Assembly: GCA_014859785.1 (NCBI GenBank)
Contig: JACUTP010000056.1
Coordinates: 1-10,350, forward strand
DNA: 10,350 nucleotides
Reading direction: 5' to 3'
Source: Candidatus Methanoperedentaceae archaeon
GTDB taxonomy: Archaea; Halobacteriota; Methanosarcinia; Methanosarcinales; Methanoperedenaceae
Positions 7,501 to 10,350 of this stretch are shown here, one piece after another (positions within the stretch are counted from its first letter, which is position 1; each line of letters starts with the position of its first letter). The notes under the pieces were generated by a model. That model ran no database searches, was not told the origin of the DNA, and worked only from the letters and a program-made list of their open reading frames with translations. The position numbers and the translations under genes are program-made.

Positions 7501-7717
7501 AGAGCTTGACCTTGATGTGGAAGAGGAAATTAACGCAGTTGTCAGAATCAGTGACGACAGGGTTGCAGGACTTGTATCTGAAAGGCAGGAGTTCATAGCA
7601 GGCGAGGTGCGGGCAAAGTCCCTGACGATAGGTTCAGGCGTGGACGTTCAGGGTGGGCTTGTTAAGGACTGGGATGTTGAGGGAATCAGGATGAAAATAG
7701 CGGTGTCTCGGAAATAG
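4571..7717 (+). CDS. ileS: Isoleucyl-tRNA synthetase
   Basis: A 1048-residue class I aminoacyl-tRNA synthetase that charges tRNA-Ile with isoleucine in the cytoplasm; the length is usual for the archaeal/eukaryotic-like form. The ATP-binding HIGH-type motif is GPPYTTGRIHLGTAWN (HLGT at 54-57) and KMSKS is at 593-597 in GKKMSKSLGN. Between them lie the CP1 editing domain (WTTTPWTIPANIAV; GCVHIAPGHGVDDFELG) and paired cysteines that look like zinc sites: C181/C184 with C394/C397, and C466/C469 with C505/C507. The C-terminal anticodon-binding region carries WPVKRIIIAP. The ATG at 4571 is chosen because GGAGAT (4558-4563) lies 7 nt upstream and it gives the conserved N-terminus; the open frame extends back to a TTG at 4526. 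The 3' end overlaps the convergent protease gene by 32 nt. Confidence 0.97.
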   Translation: MLKEAAQYNAKLIEQDIQKFWEETDVYSRVRELRKNGKKFFFVDGPPYTTGRIHLGTAWNKIIKDSILRYKSMNGAAVLDRAGWDMHGLPIEVKVEGILGFTSKKDIEKYGTGNFINKCKEFALTQRDEMTEQFKTLGVWLNWKDPYMTLRDEYIEAAWWTLKKGHEKNLLEKGLRVVNWCPRCETAIADSEVEYWEEKDPSIYVKYPVVNEEKTYIVIWTTTPWTIPANIAVAVHPSFEYVKVRVVRDGKEEYLVMASELMENVLKQGRYRDYEIVKTMLGEDMDMEYLSPLGDKVPKQKEFRHNVYMADFVTAENTGCVHIAPGHGVDDFELGVKNNLPIFCPVGEDGRYTDEAGEYEGMHVKEANRVVQDDLKERGLLLASGEIVHRYGHCWRCKTPIIYLATEQWFLRITDLKDKMLDEIKKVKWYPDWAGSARFADWVKGSRDWCISRQRYWGIPIPVWICGSCGDKEVIGTGEELKKRSGTTGEIDLHRPSVDNIMIKCKCGSDMKRVPDVFDVWFDSAVASWATLNFPHETEAFNELWPADFITEGHDQTRGWFYSQLGASMVAHGRAPYKSVLMHGFTLDPEGKKMSKSLGNVVGPEEVIEKYGADSLRLYVLSQNAPWEDLKFNWDELGNLHRMLNILWNVYKFPLPYMVLDNFNPDGVNAWELPMRIEDRWILSKMQSLVKLVDAGMSEYSLHKVTRAISEFILEDLSRWYIQLVRPRTWREANDPDKLAAYYTLYEVLVTLTKLISPFAPHISEEMYRNLVRNIDADAPQSVHMCDWVKPKEEFIDTTLETSMDTIREIVEASSNARQKLKRKLRWPVKRIIIAPKKDEVAAGVKSLESVLKEQTNSKKIVLLETDEVWDELGVEVVPNAGAIGPLFKKEAGRVIAELKAADGRSVKKAIEETGVFRVSLGGVDASMVSFSDVIPPSVAHAEFAGGAVYVDTELTSEIESEGYAREVIRRIQDMRKELDLDVEEEINAVVRISDDRVAGLVSERQEFIAGEVRAKSLTIGSGVDVQGGLVKDWDVEGIRMKIAVSRK

Positions 7718-8528
7718 CAAGTGTTACAGCCTCCTCTATAGTGCGTACTTCCCTGACCTCGATTCCCACCGACCCGACTTCTCTTTGCTGTCCTGCTGGC
7801 ACGAGAATCATAACCGCACCGTTTTCCTGCGCAGCCAGTGCCTTTGCCCTGGCGCCCCCGATTCTGCCTATTGTATGGTCTGCCCTTATTGTTCCTGTGA
7901 TATACACATCATCCCTTAGCGTTTTTCCCTCTAATGCGGAAATTACAGCAAGAGTGATGGCTGCACCAGCGCTGCCTCCCGATATGAGTACATTTCTCTC
8001 CTGCTCAGGAGCTTTGATATTTATTAATATGTCTTTATCTACAAGGCTTGTCCTTGTGACTTCGCGGGCAACCCTGGCTGCGGTCTGGGCAGATGATTGC
8101 AGCGTTTCATCAAACAGGACATTGGCGACATTGAGAAAAAGGTTCCCGCTGCCATCTTTTATTATGACTTCAAGAGGAATCAGGAGACCCCTGTTTGTTT
8201 CATCAACTGCAAGGACGCCATATTGGCTTCTTGCAACCATAGTCAGGTTGATGATATCCTGAAGCTGTTCCCTGGTTCTGGTTTCGTTTTCCAGCTTCTG
8301 CTGTGTTGCGGAAAGGTTCGCAAGAAGTATATCCATTCTTATTTCAAGTTCGGAAATCCTTTCTTCCTGGATTTCTGAAAGGTTTGTAAGTGTACTTATT
8401 TGATTATCCCGGAGTTTTATTGTTTCGAAATTCTGGTATAAGAGATAGGATGAGCTAACCAGCAGTATAAGAAGAACAATAACTATGGCTTTCAATGACC
8501 TTCTGTTATCCAGCGGTTTCATCACCAT
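7686..8528 (-). CDS. Membrane-anchored Lon-type (S16) serine protease, no ATPase domain
   Basis: A 280-residue protein with a short basic N-terminus, one membrane segment (about 13-31, KAIVIVLLILLVSSSYLLY), a coiled coil (about 36-95) and a C-terminal Lon protease domain. The catalytic dyad is visible as Ser186 in ISGGSAGAA and Lys229 in GRIGGARAKA. No AAA+ domain is present, which is normal for the archaeal secreted or membrane-tethered Lon-like group (COG1750 type). Positive residues before the membrane segment predict that the protease domain faces outside the cell. Substrates are unknown; protein quality control at the envelope is a reasonable guess. The ATG at 8528 has no ribosome-binding site and lies about 25 nt after a TATA-like element, suggesting a leaderless mRNA; another in-frame ATG is at 8522. 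The 3' end is antisense to the end of ileS. Confidence 0.88.
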   Translation of the reverse strand: MVMKPLDNRRSLKAIVIVLLILLVSSSYLLYQNFETIKLRDNQISTLTNLSEIQEERISELEIRMDILLANLSATQQKLENETRTREQLQDIINLTMVARSQYGVLAVDETNRGLLIPLEVIIKDGSGNLFLNVANVLFDETLQSSAQTAARVAREVTRTSLVDKDILINIKAPEQERNVLISGGSAGAAITLAVISALEGKTLRDDVYITGTIRADHTIGRIGGARAKALAAQENGAVMILVPAGQQREVGSVGIEVREVRTIEEAVTLAISETPLFSS

Positions 8529-8563
8529 GTTTATTAGTATTACATTATGTAAAAGTCTTTTTA
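8529..8563. promoter_or_regulatory. Divergent promoter region with a 13-bp palindrome
   Basis: Only 35 nt separate the start codons of the protease (8528, minus) and the radical SAM gene (8564, plus). The gap contains TTACATTATGTAA (8540-8552), a perfect 6-bp inverted repeat with one central base. A TATA-like TTTATTAG (8530-8537) lies about 27-34 nt before the plus-strand ATG, and TTTTACATA (minus strand, 8554-8546) lies about 20-26 nt before the minus-strand ATG. Neither gene has a ribosome-binding site in the gap, so both mRNAs are probably leaderless and the two promoters overlap. Confidence 0.5.
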
Positions 8564-9670
8564 ATGGAATGTCCTGTTAATTTCAGGTTCTTTAAGAAAA
8601 ACACACACAGCATAGCAGCCCTTATACCGCTTCTTCAGGGTGCCGGCATTGTCCACAAACCCGCGGACGGTATTATGCTGTACAGTTTTGCAACCATGCA
8701 GGCATCGTTTGTTTTTAAAGAGGTTGCACAATCAGGCAGTGATTCGCTTTTCATTGCAGGCGGACCTCATCCTTCAGCAAGACCTGAAGAGACGCTTCGG
8801 TTTTTCGATTACGTTGTTATCGGGGAAGGGGAAGAAACCCTGCCTGAACTGGTTGATGTCCTGCAAAACAGTGGCGATGTTTCATCTGTAAAAGGAATTG
8901 CGTACAGGGATGCAGGAAGGGACGTGGTTTTTACGGAAAAAAGGGACAATGTCAATCTTGACTCATACCCGCCTTTTTCACCAGGTGTCATAAACTCAAA
9001 TATCGAAATCAGCCGGGGATGTCCTTTCGGGTGCTCGTACTGCCAGACCCCGCAGCTTTTCGGGCATTCGATGAGGCACAGGGGTATTGAGCAGGTAGTG
9101 AAATACAGTGCATTTCACAGGGATATAAGGTTCACGTCCCCGAATGCCTTTGCCTACGGTTCAGACGGGAAGGTGCCGCGGGTTGATAAGGTAGGCTCCC
9201 TGCTACGAGCAATCCCCAGAGACAGGAATATTTTTTTCGGCACGTTCCCGTCAGAGGTGAGACCCGAGTTCATTAGTGACGAAATACTTGACGTTGTATC
9301 GAAGTACTGTGCAAACACCACAATAAGCATGGGCGGGCAGTCAGGAAGCCAGAAGATACTTGATAGAATACGGCGGGGACATACTGTAGAAGATATCATA
9401 ACAGGCGCTGAGAAATGCCTTGACCGCGGTTTTACGCCTGTTGTTGATTTCATTTTCGGGCTGCCTGGTGAAACACAGGAAGACCAGCATGAAAGCGTAA
9501 AGGTCATAAAATGGCTGACAGGGAATGGGGCACGCATCCATTCGCATCATTTCATGCCGCTTCCGGGGACTGCTTTTGAGAATATGGAGCCGGAGCCATT
9601 GGGAAGGGAGGTAAAAAAATTGATGGGGAAACTTGCCCTGCATGGTAAGGCGACCGGGAAGTGGTATTGA
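8564..9670 (+). CDS. B12-binding/radical SAM domain protein (MJ_1487-like)
   Basis: A 368-residue protein. The N-terminal part (1-100) looks like a B12-binding-type Rossmann domain, with DSLFIAGGPHPSARPEETLR (60-79) and DYVVIGEGEETLPEL (about 82-96). I see no classical D-x-H-x2-G cobalamin ligand motif. The radical SAM core begins with ISRGCPFGCSYCQTP, where C153, C157 and C160 form the C-x3-C-x2-C site for the [4Fe-4S] cluster that binds S-adenosylmethionine. Further on are TISMGGQSGSQKILDRIRRG and a VDFIFGLPGET block typical of MiaB-like/Elp3-like radical SAM barrels. The overall pattern resembles the archaeal MJ_1487 family, whose substrate is not established to my knowledge. The ATG at 8564 is chosen by family-like N-terminus and its position after the TATA-like element; the open frame extends upstream into the protease gene. 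No partner gene follows it on the same strand. Confidence 0.85.
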   Translation: MECPVNFRFFKKNTHSIAALIPLLQGAGIVHKPADGIMLYSFATMQASFVFKEVAQSGSDSLFIAGGPHPSARPEETLRFFDYVVIGEGEETLPELVDVLQNSGDVSSVKGIAYRDAGRDVVFTEKRDNVNLDSYPPFSPGVINSNIEISRGCPFGCSYCQTPQLFGHSMRHRGIEQVVKYSAFHRDIRFTSPNAFAYGSDGKVPRVDKVGSLLRAIPRDRNIFFGTFPSEVRPEFISDEILDVVSKYCANTTISMGGQSGSQKILDRIRRGHTVEDIITGAEKCLDRGFTPVVDFIFGLPGETQEDQHESVKVIKWLTGNGARIHSHHFMPLPGTAFENMEPEPLGREVKKLMGKLALHGKATGKWY

Positions 9671-9732
9671 GGGGGGGATTTGGGCGCAAATTCCAATTGT
9701 AATGTTGCCTGTAAAATGTAGTACGAGGAAAC
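9671..9732. other. Short convergent intergenic region
   Basis: The 62 nt between the radical SAM stop and the antitoxin stop begin with a run of seven G (9671-9677). I see no strong hairpin or T-run that would mark a terminator for either strand; the nearest T-run for the plus strand (CTTTTT, about 9762-9767) lies inside the antitoxin gene. Confidence 0.4.
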
Positions 9733-10023
9733 TTATGCGGTTGCCTTGGATATTATTATCTTTTTATCTTGTATTGAGAAGTTTACTTCGGTTCCTTCTT
9801 GTATTGAAAGGGCATCGGCTATTTCTTTTGGTATCCTGACTGCGATACTGCCTCCAAGGTTGAAGGTTTTGCGCTTGAACAGGTCGACAAGCCTGTCGTG
9901 TTCTTTTTCGTCTATCCATTCATCTTTGCACTGGGGACAGACCTCAACAGCAGCCCATACACCTTTTTCTATCTCCTTACGTTCTGTCTTCATTTCTGTT
10001 TCGCATAGGGGGCATTGTGTCAT
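9733..10023 (-). CDS. Zinc-finger/AbrB-domain antitoxin-like protein
   Basis: A 96-residue two-domain protein. Residues 1-35 form a YgiT/MqsA-type zinc finger with C4/C7 (TQCPLC) and C29/C32 (VCPQC). Residues 54-93 are a SpoVT/AbrB DNA-binding domain (FNLGGSIAVRIPKEIADALS, IQEGTEVNFS). This combination is typical of antitoxins that repress their own operon and neutralise a partner toxin. The ATG at 10023 has GAGGA (10035-10031) as ribosome-binding site, and it starts 3 nt after the stop of the DUF4258-like frame, so the two are co-transcribed with the toxin first. The zinc finger could bind the toxin and the AbrB part the operator; this division of labour is inferred from MqsA-type systems. 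A role as a stand-alone regulator is possible if the toxin gene is dead. Confidence 0.82.
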   Translation of the reverse strand: MTQCPLCETEMKTERKEIEKGVWAAVEVCPQCKDEWIDEKEHDRLVDLFKRKTFNLGGSIAVRIPKEIADALSIQEGTEVNFSIQDKKIIISKATA

Positions 10024-10026
10024 ATT

Positions 10027-10267
10027 TTATTCCTCTATTGTCAATATATAAATCGTTCCGCTTCTGACTGTGTAAACGAAACGTATTCTTGTGTCTCCGA
10101 TTTCACTCTGGATGATCCCGATCTCTCCATCTTTATTGCACTTTTTTATGTGTTTGCCTGTTTTCAGGTAATGCCGTACTTCATTGGTTTTCATCTGGAA
10201 ACGTTCTTTTAATCGATTGGAAGCATGTATTCTGTATTTTATGGGGGGCTTTATGGAAGTCGATCAA
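10027..10267 (-). CDS. DUF4258-like toxin, apparently frameshifted near its 5' end
   Basis: A reading frame ending at TAA 10029-10027 contains YRIHASNRLKERF, NEVRHYLKTGKHI, then IRFVYTVRSGTIYILTIEE. This resembles the small DUF4258 proteins (H-A-x2-R-x3-R followed by E-V-x3-L-x-T/N-G and a hydrophobic beta end) that are often paired with zinc-finger antitoxins. The frame has no ATG, GTG or TTG before the HA/R motif: its only internal ATG is at 10194, giving 55 residues that lack it. If one G is removed from the six-G run at 10243-10248, the frame joins a TTG at 10267 and gives a 79-residue protein with an intact N-terminus (MIDFHKAPIKYRIHA), the usual family length. So this is either a sequencing error or a one-base inactivating mutation. 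The antitoxin follows 3 nt after its stop. Confidence 0.55.
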
Positions 10268-10271
10268 TAAG

Positions 10272-10305
10272 TATCAGTATTACTTAGATACTGATAGTAT
10301 ATTAA
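10272..10305 (-). promoter_or_regulatory. Promoter and operator-like inverted repeat of the toxin-antitoxin operon
   Basis: TATCAGTAT (10272-10280) and ATACTGATA (10288-10296) form a perfect 9-bp inverted repeat with a 7-nt spacer; the half-site centres are 16 bp apart. On the minus strand TTAATATA (10305-10298) is a good TATA box, predicting transcription start near 10275. The repeat therefore fills the space between the TATA box and the start site, where a bound antitoxin would block transcription. The predicted start lies about 8 nt before the TTG at 10267, matching a nearly leaderless mRNA. Confidence 0.5.
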
Positions 10306-10350
10306 TTCATCCCAGAGATTCACTGAGGCATCGGCGCAGGGCTTGTATAT

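Noticed and set aside
7741..8262. Plus-strand 173-codon frame inside the protease gene
   Set aside because: It is antisense to the conserved catalytic region of the S16 protease, and its composition (rich in Ser, Ala, Thr) is typical of a frame opposite a real gene.
9671..9677. Run of seven G after the radical SAM stop considered as part of a repeat or quadruplex
   Set aside because: There is only one G run of this kind here; no other G runs lie close enough to form a quadruplex and no repeat copy was seen.
9633..9839. Plus-strand 68-codon frame across the radical SAM stop
   Set aside because: It overlaps the radical SAM end and the antitoxin on the other strand and its product is a low-complexity Leu/Phe-rich string; it is a shadow frame.
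10264..10350. Minus-strand open frame entering from the right edge (27 sense codons ending at TGA 10266-10264)
   Set aside because: It is short enough to be open by chance, contains the AT-rich promoter and inverted repeat of the toxin-antitoxin operon, and resembles no protein I recognise.

Overview
The window comes from an archaeon that makes methyl-coenzyme M reductase (MCR), most plausibly a methanogen or an anaerobic methane oxidiser of the Methanosarcinales/ANME-2 type. The evidence is indirect because no mcr gene lies in the window. It holds a YcaO-TfuA pair of the type that thioamidates a glycine of McrA, an iron-sulfur flavoprotein of the tetrahydromethanopterin pathway (DmrX type), an archaeal-type isoleucyl-tRNA synthetase, an archaeal Sm-like protein and archaeal TATA-type promoters. 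The genus cannot be fixed from sequence reading alone.

Layout. Positions 42-1049 (minus) encode a GXGXG beta-helix protein related to FwdC/FmdC and glutamate synthase domain 3. It is divergent from a tight plus-strand cluster at 1126-4331: ycaO, tfuA (overlapping by 1 nt), dmrX (1-nt gap), a 74-residue Sm-like protein with a TTG start, and a small winged-helix protein with a C-terminal four-cysteine motif (start codon 1 nt after the Sm stop). A 239-nt gene-free gap (4332-4570) follows. The large ileS gene (4571-7717) comes next and overlaps tail to tail by 32 nt with a membrane-anchored Lon-type (S16) protease on the minus strand (7686-8528). The protease gene is divergent from a B12-binding/radical SAM protein (8564-9670); only 35 nt separate the two start codons. 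The right end carries a minus-strand toxin-antitoxin-like operon: a DUF4258-like toxin (10027-10267, apparently frameshifted at a six-base homopolymer) and a zinc-finger/AbrB antitoxin (9733-10023). It is preceded by a perfect 9-bp inverted repeat positioned like an autoregulatory operator.

How the genes fit together. YcaO and TfuA install thioglycine in MCR, and DmrX performs the last reduction in making H4MPT, the C1 carrier of the same pathway. The Sm-like and winged-helix proteins in the same cluster could provide RNA-level and transcriptional control; that is inference. The most notable points are the possible redox- or metal-sensing regulator at the end of the MCR-modification cluster, the unannotated toxin reading frame with its operator-like repeat, and the compact divergent promoter with a 13-bp palindrome between the protease and radical SAM genes. 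I see no CRISPR array, tRNA, rRNA or insertion sequence.
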